A DNA stretch of 13,975 nucleotides from Clostridium sp. SCN 57-10 (GCA_001725215.1 MEFT01000018.1:1-13975); one strand, 5' to 3'. Numbered from the stretch's first letter, positions 1 to 7,153 are shown. Translations and numbers: made by a program. Notes: generated by a model from the sequence alone, not told the origin.

Positions 1-12
1 ATGGCGCTACCC

Positions 13-28
13 GCCGCCTCCAGGCGGC
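13..28 (+). other. GC-rich hairpin in the leader before flbD
   Basis: A perfect 6-bp stem (GCCGCC pairing with GGCGGC) closes a TCCA tetraloop. It ends 25 bases before the flbD start codon. No run of T follows it, so it does not look like a complete intrinsic terminator. It could be a processing or attenuation element, or part of the end of an upstream gene that lies outside the window. Function is unknown; only the pairing is seen. Confidence 0.4.
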
Positions 29-53
29 AGTATAGAAGGGATAGGGAATTTAA

Positions 54-263
54 ATGATTATTCTAACCAAGCTGAACGGCACGACCTTCGCGCTTAACTC
101 CGATCTGATCGAGACCATTGAAGAAAACCCGGATACGATGATCCGTCTGATCAACAAGAATTACTTCAACGTGAAAGAACCCATGACCGAAGTGATCGAA
201 AAGGTGATTGCGTTTCGAAACGCGACCCACGGCACGATTCGCTGTGTGACATACAACGACTGA
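54..263 (+). CDS. flbD: FlbD/SwrD-family flagellar protein
   Basis: This small protein of 69 residues matches the FlbD family, called SwrD in Bacillus subtilis, where it is linked to raising flagellar motor torque for swarming. The family pattern is visible: an opening MIxLTxLNG, then a LIETIEENPDT segment (residues 18-28) and a VKEPMTEVIEKVI segment (residues 41-52). It has no membrane segment and is expected in the cytoplasm. The last 15 or so residues extend slightly past the usual family end. The ATG is preceded by AGGGA at 43-47. It stands directly before motA and motB, which fits a stator-related role, although the molecular activity of the family is not settled. Identification is by family resemblance read by eye. 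Confidence 0.9.
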   Translation: MIILTKLNGTTFALNSDLIETIEENPDTMIRLINKNYFNVKEPMTEVIEKVIAFRNATHGTIRCVTYND

Positions 264-280
264 AAAGGCGGTAACGGACC

Positions 281-1192
281 ATGAAACGGAAATTGGACCT
301 GATGACCGTCTTGGGGCTTGCCCTTGCGATCATCCTCATTGTGGGAAGCATCATGCTGACCCAAGACCCTGTAGACGCAGAGAACCCCGATAAGAAGACG
401 TACAGTATCATCGTGGGCAACCTCAAGGCGTTTTACGATTTGCCCAGCGTCGCAATCACGATAGGCGGCACATTTGCCACTCTTATGATTATGTTTCCCA
501 TGTCGCAGTTTGCGAAAATTCCGAAGCACCTCAAAATTCTCGTGATGCCGCGCCAGTACCGCCCTGAGGAGTATATCGACAAACTGGTGGAAGAGGCCAA
601 AAAAGCGAGAATCAATGGTTTGCTTTCGTTGGAGGCCGACATTGAGGAAATGAGCGACGCGTTCCTCAAAAAGAGTCTTCAAATGCTGGTCGACGGCGTG
701 GATGCGGAGGTCGTGAAAACACAGCTTGAGTCGGCGCTTGATAATCTGGACGAGCGCCACTCACAGGAGCGAGGCATTTACGACAAGGGAGCGGCGCTCG
801 GACCAGCGTTCGGCATGGTCGGTACGCTCATCGGACTGATCAACATGCTGAAAAACCTGCAGGATGTTGCGTCGGTCGGCCCCAACATGGCAGTTGCGCT
901 CATCACTACCTTTTACGGTACACTGCTTGCAAACGTTATCTTTGCGCCGATCTCCAACAAGCTGCGCGTGAGACATGAAGAGGAATACCTCTGCATGCGC
1001 ATCATATGCGAAGGCGCGCAGGCCATTCAGGCGGGCACGAACCCCAAGCTCCTGCAAGAAAAGCTGGTCAACATCCTGCCGGAATACCAACGTAAAAAGC
1101 TGGCGGCCAAGCTGGGTTCGGGTGAAAGTGAATCCGAGGCGAGCGGCAAGAAAGAAAAGGCACCCAAAAAGACCGTTAAAAAGGCATCATAA
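281..1192 (+). CDS. motA: Flagellar stator protein MotA (MotA/PomA family)
   Basis: MotA forms the ring that surrounds the MotB dimer in the cytoplasmic membrane and pushes on FliG as ions flow. Four membrane segments can be seen at about residues 8-26, 56-73, 171-190 and 203-224, with the large cytoplasmic loop between the second and third. R110 and E118 have the same 8-residue spacing as the rotor-contact pair R90/E98 of E. coli MotA. P175 and P223 correspond to the conserved prolines of the last two membrane helices. The GLLSLE stretch (113-118) resembles the PomA/MotP branch. Compared with typical relatives as I recall them, the loop between the first two helices seems to have about 15 extra residues, and the C-terminus carries a Ser/Glu then Lys-rich tail (about 280-303). 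A GGCGG-like site precedes the ATG. Whether the ion is proton or sodium cannot be decided here. Confidence 0.95.
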   Translation: MKRKLDLMTVLGLALAIILIVGSIMLTQDPVDAENPDKKTYSIIVGNLKAFYDLPSVAITIGGTFATLMIMFPMSQFAKIPKHLKILVMPRQYRPEEYIDKLVEEAKKARINGLLSLEADIEEMSDAFLKKSLQMLVDGVDAEVVKTQLESALDNLDERHSQERGIYDKGAALGPAFGMVGTLIGLINMLKNLQDVASVGPNMAVALITTFYGTLLANVIFAPISNKLRVRHEEEYLCMRIICEGAQAIQAGTNPKLLQEKLVNILPEYQRKKLAAKLGSGESESEASGKKEKAPKKTVKKAS

Positions 1193-1228
1193 CAGCGCGC
1201 CTGCGCGATAAGCAATGGGGGGAAGGTC

Positions 1229-2110
1229 ATGGCAAGAAAACAGCGCGGAGATGAGGGCGGCGGAGAATCGTGGCTCAATACCTACGCCGATATGGTGACG
1301 CTGCTGCTCACCTTTTTCGCGGTGCTGCTCAGCATGTCTTCGGTCAACGAGGATAAGTTCACCCAGTTTATTAAATCGTTTTCCTCCCTGCCGCAGGAAG
1401 TGATTGAGGAAATCATCAATAAAGAGATTACGAGCACCGAAACTCCGACGCCCGAGCAGGTGGTAAGCGCGATGGAAAAGCTGTTTAATCAGCTTGTCGA
1501 GTTTGCGGAGCAGAGCGGCTCGTCAGGTGGCGTCGGTCTGGCGTTGGCAGACGATGTTATTTATATACGATTTAACAGTGCGGTGCTCTTTGAGCCCGAT
1601 AGGTATATACTGAGGCCGGGCAGTGAGAACATCCTCAAAATGATCGGCGACGCGCTTAAAAAAAGTGAAGACGATATCAAGCTGGTGCTTGTCTGCGGAC
1701 ATACGGCCACGACCAACCGCGTGAACCCCACGATATCTGACTGGATGCTGTCCGGCGAGCGCGCGGGCGTCGTCGCCATGTATCTTGAAGATCGCAGCGG
1801 ACTTGAGGCGAGCAAGCTCGTCGTCATGGGCTACGGTAATAACTTCCCCATTGCGGACAACGCCACCGAGCAGGGGCGGCAGTCAAACCGAAGGGTAGAG
1901 CTTGCAATCATCGGAGTCAAGAGCATACACGCCGAAAATCCATATGGCGCAATTGAAAAACTGTATGACAAAACAAAGAACCCTGCGGAGGGCGGCGCGC
2001 TTGACCTGCTTGTACCGCCTTATGCGCCCGACACTTCGGTGGATACGCCGTCGGCCGACACGCAGAGCGGCACGCCGGGCGAGGCCGTTTCGCCTTACCA
2101 GGATGATTAA
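1229..2110 (+). CDS. motB: Flagellar stator protein MotB (OmpA-like peptidoglycan-binding)
   Basis: MotB anchors the stator to peptidoglycan and carries the ion-binding aspartate. The single membrane helix spans about residues 17-38, and D21 in the TYADMVTLLLTFF segment is the conserved ion-carrying residue. A plug/linker region follows, then an OmpA-like domain at about residues 105-230 with GHT at 157-159, the LSGERA segment (174-179) and a GRQSNRRVEL segment near its end. A160 stands where most OmpA-like domains have the aspartate of the GHTD motif, while the arginine of the ERA segment (R178) is kept. After the domain there is a tail of about 50 residues rich in Pro, Asp, Thr and Ser, probably disordered. 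The gene follows motA by 36 bases and the ATG is preceded by a GGGGGGAAGG stretch. The 293-residue length is normal for the family. Confidence 0.95.
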   Translation: MARKQRGDEGGGESWLNTYADMVTLLLTFFAVLLSMSSVNEDKFTQFIKSFSSLPQEVIEEIINKEITSTETPTPEQVVSAMEKLFNQLVEFAEQSGSSGGVGLALADDVIYIRFNSAVLFEPDRYILRPGSENILKMIGDALKKSEDDIKLVLVCGHTATTNRVNPTISDWMLSGERAGVVAMYLEDRSGLEASKLVVMGYGNNFPIADNATEQGRQSNRRVELAIIGVKSIHAENPYGAIEKLYDKTKNPAEGGALDLLVPPYAPDTSVDTPSADTQSGTPGEAVSPYQDD

Positions 2111-2143
2111 TGAAGGATGCCGGAAAGGGGGAATGAAAGGCCA

Positions 2144-3139
2144 ATGCCGGAAACATTATCACAAAATCAGATTGACGAGCTTTTAAAGCGCATGCGCTCC
2201 GGAATCAGCGAAAAAGAACCGGAACCAAAAACAAAAGAAAAGCTATATGATTTTTCGTCACCAAAAAAGTTTACGAAAGATCAGCTGAAATCGCTCAACA
2301 ATCTCTATGAAAACTTCTCACGAGTGCTTTCATCTTATTTCACAAGCATTTTGCGCAGCGTGTGCGAGGTCAGCATCAGCCAGGTGGAGGAACAGCGCTA
2401 TCACGAGTTTAATAACGCGCTGCCCGACAATACGCTGGTCGGTATGATCTCCTTCCAGCCAAACGCTACCTCTTACAGTGAAACGACACTCATGATAGAG
2501 CTGCCCACGCCGTTCGGCTTTCTGCTGATTGACAGACTGATGGGCGGTTCAGCAGAAAATTATTCTCCCGACCGGGATTATACCGATATTGAAACCGCGC
2601 TGCTCGAGCTGATTTTGACGAATATCACGCGCTATATGCAAGAGGCGTGGAGCAGCTATTTTCCGCTGAAGACGAGTTTGCGCAGCGTGGAGACAAACGG
2701 CCGCTTTCTGCAGGCCTTCTCTCCGCAGGACATCGTAGTCATCGTAAGCATCGAAATTCGCGAGGAGCACTTCATGGGAACGGCGAACATCTGCATGCCG
2801 GCCGAAAACCTGGAGGAGATCATCAACAGCTTCAGCGTGAAATATACCCACCCGACCAAACAGCAGGATCCCGGAAAGGACAAGCTGAAGCAAGAGCTGC
2901 TGCTCGACTACATTAAGCAGTCCGACTTAGAGGTAACCGCGTTTCTGGATACCTGCAGAATGAGCCTGAGCGAAATCACGCAGCTGCAGGTGGGCGATGT
3001 AATCTCGCTCAATCGGCGCATCGACGACGATATTTCCGTGTTCGTCGAGGGTGTTCCCTGGTTTACGGCGCGTATCGGCGAGGCAGGCACCAAAAAAGCG
3101 CTAAAGCTTGTAACGGCGGTCAGCGAAAAAGTCAAATAA
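2144..3139 (+). CDS. fliM: Flagellar motor switch protein FliM
   Basis: FliM is the C-ring protein that binds CheY-P and changes the direction of rotation. The N-terminal peptide LSQNQIDELL (residues 5-14) is the standard CheY-P-binding motif. It is followed by a flexible charged stretch, a middle CheC-like domain (about 40-235) and a C-terminal SpoA domain (about 250-325). I chose the ATG at 2144 because the product then starts four residues before LSQ, as FliM proteins normally do. An in-frame ATG at 2117 would add nine residues that do not resemble the family. Purine-rich AAAGG lies just before the chosen start, and GGAAAGGGGG a little further upstream. The middle domain reads LMGGSAEN (132-139) where many FliM proteins have a GGxG motif. 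The product is 331 residues, a normal length. Confidence 0.95.
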   Translation: MPETLSQNQIDELLKRMRSGISEKEPEPKTKEKLYDFSSPKKFTKDQLKSLNNLYENFSRVLSSYFTSILRSVCEVSISQVEEQRYHEFNNALPDNTLVGMISFQPNATSYSETTLMIELPTPFGFLLIDRLMGGSAENYSPDRDYTDIETALLELILTNITRYMQEAWSSYFPLKTSLRSVETNGRFLQAFSPQDIVVIVSIEIREEHFMGTANICMPAENLEEIINSFSVKYTHPTKQQDPGKDKLKQELLLDYIKQSDLEVTAFLDTCRMSLSEITQLQVGDVISLNRRIDDDISVFVEGVPWFTARIGEAGTKKALKLVTAVSEKVK

Positions 3140-3140
3140 C

Positions 3141-3151
3141 AGAGAGGTGAT
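3141..3151 (+). promoter_or_regulatory. Ribosome binding site that fixes the fliY start
   Basis: The stretch AGAGAGGTGAT matches most of the anti-Shine-Dalgarno complement AAGGAGGTGAT. It includes the GTG at 3147, so that GTG cannot be the start. The next in-frame GTG at 3156 lies four bases downstream, with an ATG at 3162 as the alternative. Confidence 0.75.
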
Positions 3152-3155
3152 TTCA

Positions 3156-4490
3156 GTGGAGATGGAACGGGACAAAACGCTGTCTGCCGAAGAGCAAGAC
3201 ACCATAGGCGAGATCATGAACATCAGTATGGGCGCCGCGGCAACTGCGGTATCCACTATGCTCGAAAAACAGGTGACGATTACAACGCCTAGGCTTGAAA
3301 TGGGGCAGCTCAAGGACATTGACTGCGCCGATCTTGAACCGGCGATTATCGTAAAAATCAACTATATTCAAGGTATTCAAGGCAGCAACGTCATCGTGCT
3401 TCGGCGGCACGATATGCGCATTATCTTAGACCTTCTGATGGGCAACGAGTACAGCACCGACCCGGAGGACTTTGAGTTTGACGAGATGAGCATGAGCGCG
3501 GCCTGTGAGGTGATGAACCAGATGATGGGCGCTTCTTCCACGGCGCTGTCTGAAATTTTGAACATTCCCATCAATATATCCATTCCGGAGGCACATCTCG
3601 CGGAAAACCTCGAGCAAACGCAAGGTATCTTCAGCGGCATCCGCGGCGACGATCAAGTCATTTCGATTGCGTTCAAAATGATGATCAAAGGCGTGCTCGA
3701 CACGACGTTCCGCTGCTTTATGGCGGTGCCTCTCGCGCAGGAGATCGTCAACGCCGTGAATCCTCCGGAAGAACCTGAACCGGAACAGGAAACGGTGCCG
3801 CAATATACGGCCCCCATGCAGCAACCGGCCTATGCGCCGGAGCCGGTGCCGCAATATACGCCGCCCACGCCGCAGCCGACCTATGCGCCGGAGCCGGTGC
3901 CGCAGTATACGCCGCCCACCCCCCAGCCGGCCTATGCGCCGGAACCGGTGCCGCAATTTATACCACCCACTGCGCCGCAGGCATCCTATACGTCAGATCT
4001 CACGCCGCAATATGCACCGCCGCAGTATGCCGTACCCCCGCAATATGCGCAGACGCCGCCACTACAGCAGTACTACGCGCCGCAGCCGCCTTTTGCGCAG
4101 GACAATGCCTATCTCGGCGCGCCGCGTATACCCGATCAGCGCTATCAAAGCCCCCCCGTCGCAGTGAAAAGCGCGGAGTTCCCCGATTTTTCGAGACCGC
4201 TTATGCCCGAGGCGCCATATAACTCGAACCTCGGCCTGCTTATGGGCGTTCAGCTGGAGGTTTCGGTCGTGATCGGCAGAACCAAGCGCAAGATTAAGGA
4301 TATCATGGACTTCGGGCAGGGATCGGTCATCATGCTTGATACGCAGACGGGCGCGCCCGCCGAGATTATGGTGAACGGGCAGCTCATTGCATATGGCGAT
4401 GTCGTCGTTGTGGGAGACAACTTCGGCGTTCGCATTACGGAAATCGTGGGCACCAAGGATTTGATGGCTGCCCTCAACGCGCACTCTTAA
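3156..4490 (+). CDS. fliY: Flagellar switch protein / CheY-P phosphatase FliY
   Basis: FliY is the FliN-type C-ring protein of Firmicutes and also removes phosphate from CheY-P. Residues about 9-200 form a CheC-like domain with two complete copies of the phosphatase pattern [DS]-x3-E-x2-N-x22-P: D15/E19/N22/P45 and S114/E118/N121/P144. Residues about 203-355 are a low-complexity Pro/Gln/Tyr/Ala linker that includes a 17-residue tandem repeat. Residues about 358-437 are the SpoA (FliN) domain that joins the ring. The GTG at 3156 was preferred because the ribosome binding site overlaps the earlier GTG at 3147. With any of these starts the protein begins almost directly at the CheC-like domain. 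It therefore lacks the FliM-like CheY-P-binding leader described for B. subtilis FliY. The length of 444 residues exceeds B. subtilis FliY (about 380), mostly because of the linker. Confidence 0.93.
   Translation: MEMERDKTLSAEEQDTIGEIMNISMGAAATAVSTMLEKQVTITTPRLEMGQLKDIDCADLEPAIIVKINYIQGIQGSNVIVLRRHDMRIILDLLMGNEYSTDPEDFEFDEMSMSAACEVMNQMMGASSTALSEILNIPINISIPEAHLAENLEQTQGIFSGIRGDDQVISIAFKMMIKGVLDTTFRCFMAVPLAQEIVNAVNPPEEPEPEQETVPQYTAPMQQPAYAPEPVPQYTPPTPQPTYAPEPVPQYTPPTPQPAYAPEPVPQFIPPTAPQASYTSDLTPQYAPPQYAVPPQYAQTPPLQQYYAPQPPFAQDNAYLGAPRIPDQRYQSPPVAVKSAEFPDFSRPLMPEAPYNSNLGLLMGVQLEVSVVIGRTKRKIKDIMDFGQGSVIMLDTQTGAPAEIMVNGQLIAYGDVVVVGDNFGVRITEIVGTKDLMAALNAHS
3780..3983 (+). repeat. 51-bp tandem repeat inside fliY
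   Basis: Four consecutive 51-bp units (3780-3830, 3831-3881, 3882-3932, 3933-3983) encode residues 209-276 of FliY. The protein unit is 17 residues of the form YAPEPVPQYTPPTPQP plus one residue. Units two and three are nearly identical in DNA, the fourth has diverged (QFIPPTAPQA), and the first is degenerate at its front half (PEQET in place of YAPEP). Past 3983 the pattern decays into shorter PQYA-type motifs. The unit is a whole number of codons, so gain or loss of copies keeps the reading frame. Confidence 0.9.
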
Positions 4491-4520
4491 CACATCATAT
4501 TTTGAGGAGGCAAACTCTTT

Positions 4521-4883
4521 ATGTATAAGATTTTAGTTGTAGACGATGCGGGCTTCATGCGCAAAACGGTGCAGAATCACCTGGGCAAAGCAGGCTATGA
4601 CACGTTTATCGAGGCGGAGGACGGCCAGCGCGCCGTGATCCTCTATCAGGAGCAGAAGCCCGACCTTGTCATTATGGATATTACAATGCCAAACATGGAC
4701 GGCATCGAGGCGCTGCGCACCATCCGCAGCATGGACCCTAACGCAAAGGTCGTCATGTGCTCCGCCATGGGGCAGGAGAGCATGGTCATGGAGGCCATCA
4801 AGCTGGGAGCACTCGACTTTATCGTCAAGCCGTTTAAGGCGGAGCGCATCAGCCAGACGGTCAATAAAATCCTGCCGCTGTAA
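4521..4883 (+). CDS. cheY: Chemotaxis response regulator CheY
   Basis: This is a stand-alone receiver domain of 120 residues. The acidic pocket is D8/D9, the phosphate acceptor is D53 (in the IMDITMPNMDG segment), the switch hydroxyl is S81 in place of the common threonine, and K103 lies in the VKPF motif. F100 takes the position of the switch tyrosine (Y106 of E. coli). No DNA-binding output domain follows, so the product is the diffusible signal that binds FliM and is dephosphorylated by FliY and CheC. Its position between fliY and fliO is the same as in B. subtilis. GAGGAGG at 4504-4510 is a strong ribosome binding site for the ATG. The kinase CheA is not encoded in this window. Confidence 0.95.
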   Translation: MYKILVVDDAGFMRKTVQNHLGKAGYDTFIEAEDGQRAVILYQEQKPDLVIMDITMPNMDGIEALRTIRSMDPNAKVVMCSAMGQESMVMEAIKLGALDFIVKPFKAERISQTVNKILPL

Positions 4884-4897
4884 GGCGGCGCAGCACA

Positions 4898-5269
4898 ATG
4901 GAAACATTCAAGCTGATTGCTTCGATGGTCGGCACGCTGCTGCTCATGGTCGCCGTTTTTGCCGGGGCGTATTATGCGTCCAAGCTCATCGGCGCCCGAT
5001 ATCAGGGGGGCACGGCGCAGCGCGGCCGGATTGAAGTGGCCGCCCGTCAGACGGTAGGCAGAAACCAGACGCTGCTCGTTGTAAAAGCCGCAGAGAAGGC
5101 GTTTTTGATCGGGGTAGCCGAAAAAAACATCTCCATGCTTGCCGAGCTTGACCCAGAGGCTTTTCCCAGTGCACCGCAGAGCAGCGAGACGAGCGTCAGT
5201 TTTGTATCGGTGCTTCAAGATGTGCTGCAAAACCGCAAGGGGAGAGGAGAGGGGGACGACCGCAAATGA
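4898..5269 (+). CDS. fliO: Flagellar export protein FliO (FliO/FliZ family)
   Basis: FliO is a small bitopic membrane protein that helps assemble the FliP/FliQ/FliR export gate. One membrane helix spans about residues 7-28 (LIASMVGTLLLMVAVFAGAYYA), followed by the family's cytoplasmic core with IEVAARQTVGRNQTLLVVKAAEKAFLIGV (about 45-73, read in parts). The tail is variable and charged. The length of 123 residues is in the usual range. The call rests on the core pattern together with the position directly before fliP. The stop codon overlaps the fliP start (ATGA at 5266-5269), so the two are probably translationally coupled. Confidence 0.88.
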   Translation: METFKLIASMVGTLLLMVAVFAGAYYASKLIGARYQGGTAQRGRIEVAARQTVGRNQTLLVVKAAEKAFLIGVAEKNISMLAELDPEAFPSAPQSSETSVSFVSVLQDVLQNRKGRGEGDDRK

Positions 5270-6060
5270 CGGACGCCGTCTTGCACGCCGCGCCGCCACG
5301 CAAACGGTGGGCGGTACGCACCGCACGACTGGGCACCGTGCCCGCCGCGCTCATCCTGCTTGCAACGCGCGCAAGCGCCGCATCGGTCAACCTGAATCTC
5401 GACGCGGGGACGGACGGCGGCCTTGGCAGCCTGCAGCTGCTCTTCATGTTTACGCTGTTGTCGCTCGCTCCGTCGCTTCTTATCATGATGACCGGCTTCA
5501 CGCGCATCGTCATCGTGCTTTCCTTTTTGCGCAGCGCACTCGGACTGCAGCAAACACCGCCCAACCAGGTCATCGTGGGCCTTGCGCTTTTTCTGTCTTT
5601 GTTCGTCATGAGCCCAGTGCTTTCCGAGGCGAACGAGCAAGGACTGCAGCCGCTGCTGAAGGGCGAAATTACGCAGGAAGTCGCTTATGATCGCATGAAA
5701 GCGCCCGTCAAGCGCTTTATGCTCAAGCAGACAAAGAAGGAGGATTTAAACCTCTTTCTCTCTCTTTCAACCACCGCGCCGCAGGTCGACGTAACCGATA
5801 CTGAGTCGTTGATGAAGCTCGGACTTGACATTGTGGTGCCGTCTTTTATCACGAGCGAGCTCAAGCGCGCGTTCACCATGGGCTTTCTGCTTTTCCTGCC
5901 CTTTATGATCATCGATATGATCGTGGCAAGCACGCTAATGTCGATGGGCATGGTGATGCTGCCGCCCTCTATGATTTCGCTGCCCTTTAAGCTGATGTTA
6001 TTCGTCGTCGTCAACGGGTGGAGCCTGATCATGGAGATGCTGATTACCAGCTTTCATTAG
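5266..6060 (+). CDS. fliP: Flagellar type III export gate protein FliP
   Basis: FliP is the main subunit of the export gate (five copies with FliR and FliQ) in the membrane inside the basal body. The N-terminus looks like a cleavable signal peptide: basic residues at 12-21, a hydrophobic run at about 24-33, and an ASA site ending near residue 38. The mature part has the family core SLAPSLLIMMTGFTRIVIVLSF (about 65-86), then LGLQQTPPNQVIVGLALF, a variable mid-loop, and the C-terminal pair of membrane segments (about 207-260) with a MGMVMLPPSMISLPFK pattern. The length of 264 residues is typical. The ATG overlaps the fliO stop by four bases. Confidence 0.95.
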   Translation: MTDAVLHAAPPRKRWAVRTARLGTVPAALILLATRASAASVNLNLDAGTDGGLGSLQLLFMFTLLSLAPSLLIMMTGFTRIVIVLSFLRSALGLQQTPPNQVIVGLALFLSLFVMSPVLSEANEQGLQPLLKGEITQEVAYDRMKAPVKRFMLKQTKKEDLNLFLSLSTTAPQVDVTDTESLMKLGLDIVVPSFITSELKRAFTMGFLLFLPFMIIDMIVASTLMSMGMVMLPPSMISLPFKLMLFVVVNGWSLIMEMLITSFH

Positions 6061-6090
6061 CAACTTTGAGAAGAAACGGGGTGAGGCCGC

Positions 6091-6354
6091 ATGTCACAGG
6101 CAGACGTGCTTTTGGTTTTTCGCGAGGCAATTTGGATGATACTTAAGCTGGCGGCGCCGATGCTGCTCGTCAGCATGCTGCTCGGCCTTGTAATCTCCGT
6201 TTTCCAGGCCGCGACGCAGATTCACGAGCAGACTATTACGTTTGTACCGAAAATCTTTGCCATCGCGTTTATTCTGATCATTGCGGGCTCGTGGATGCTG
6301 ACCAATCTGACCGACTTCTTCAGTTCGCTTATGTCGCTGATGGCGGGGCTGTGA
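6091..6354 (+). CDS. fliQ: Flagellar export gate protein FliQ
   Basis: FliQ is an 87-residue protein with two membrane helices (about 15-39 and 50-74). It forms the outer layer of the FliPQR export gate. The core motifs SVFQAATQIHEQTITFVPKI (residues 36-55) and the following hydrophobic hairpin are characteristic of the family. GGGGTGAGG at 6078-6086 precedes the ATG by four bases. The position between fliP and fliR is universal for this gene. Confidence 0.95.
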   Translation: MSQADVLLVFREAIWMILKLAAPMLLVSMLLGLVISVFQAATQIHEQTITFVPKIFAIAFILIIAGSWMLTNLTDFFSSLMSLMAGL

Positions 6355-6358
6355 TACC

Positions 6359-7126
6359 GTGACACTTCAGCTGTTTGCAGGCGAGCTGCCCAAATACGCG
6401 CTCGTCTTTTGCCGCATAGGAGGCATGATTCTGTTTAATCCGCTCCTGCAGCGGAGGAATATCCCCTCGCAGCTTAAGATTGCCCTCATCCTGGGCATCA
6501 CACTGCTGCTTGCGCCGCCGCTTACCGTACCCGAAGCGGCAAACGGACTGGCACTGCTGCCCGCCATGGTCGCAGAGCTCATGGTCGGCGTTGCGTTCGG
6601 CTTTGTGTTTCAGATTTTTTATTACCTTCTGTTTGCAGCGGGCGACATCATCGACATGGGCTTCGGCCTCTCGATGGCAAAGGCGTTTGACCCCGGCACA
6701 AGCCTTCAGGTCTCAGTATCGGGCAATCTGTTTCAGCTGATGTTCACCATGTATTTCTTTGCGACGAACAGTCATCTCATTCTCATACGGGTGATGGCAT
6801 CGTCCTATGACCTTATCGGTCCCGGGCTTGCGCACGTTGGTGCAAACGCAGCACAATTTCTCACCACGCTGTTTACCTCCGCGTTTTCCCTTGCGCTGCA
6901 TCTGGCACTTCCGTTTATGGCCGCCTCTTTTTTCATGGAAATCGCGATGGGCGTGCTCATGAAGCTCATTCCGCAAATTAATGTCTTTTCGATCAATTTT
7001 CAAATTAAAATTCTGCTGGGGATGGGCTTGCTCTTTCTGTTTGCGGGGCCGGTGTCAACGTTTTTGGAGCAGTATCTCGATACAATGCTGAAGTCGCTGC
7101 CCGCCTTGCTCGCAACGATGCAATAA
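6359..7126 (+). CDS. fliR: Flagellar export gate protein FliR
   Basis: FliR completes the FliPQR gate with a single copy and contacts FlhB. The protein is 255 residues and almost entirely hydrophobic, with about six membrane segments. Family landmarks include CRIGGMILFNPLLQRRNIPS near the N-terminus, VAFGFVFQIFYYLLFAAGDIIDMGFGLSMA in the middle (read in parts), and LMKLIPQINVFSINFQIKI near the C-terminus (about 206-224). The start is a GTG four bases after the fliQ stop, with a GGCGGGG stretch inside the fliQ end as its ribosome binding site. This suggests translational coupling. Confidence 0.95.
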   Translation: MTLQLFAGELPKYALVFCRIGGMILFNPLLQRRNIPSQLKIALILGITLLLAPPLTVPEAANGLALLPAMVAELMVGVAFGFVFQIFYYLLFAAGDIIDMGFGLSMAKAFDPGTSLQVSVSGNLFQLMFTMYFFATNSHLILIRVMASSYDLIGPGLAHVGANAAQFLTTLFTSAFSLALHLALPFMAASFFMEIAMGVLMKLIPQINVFSINFQIKILLGMGLLFLFAGPVSTFLEQYLDTMLKSLPALLATMQ

Positions 7127-7145
7127 CACCACCCGCTTTGACGCA

Positions 7146-7153
7146 AAGGGGGG
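7146..7153 (+). promoter_or_regulatory. Ribosome binding site that fixes the flhB start
   Basis: AAGGGGGG ends five bases before the ATG at 7159 and lies downstream of the in-frame TTG at 7138. It supports the ATG, whose product begins MAGEKTEKAT as FlhB proteins normally do. Confidence 0.7.

Noticed and set aside
1..57. Open frame from base 1 ending in TGA that overlaps the flbD start (ATGA)
   Set aside because: It would code 18 residues without resemblance to the end of a hook protein, and two of three frames are open here. No upstream gene end can be supported.
2117..2143. Upstream ATG for fliM
   Set aside because: It adds nine residues (MPERGNERP) that FliM proteins do not have; the ATG at 2144 puts the CheY-P-binding peptide at its usual distance from the start.
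3780..3983. CRISPR-like array
   Set aside because: The repeats follow each other without spacers, keep the fliY reading frame, and encode a Pro-rich linker.
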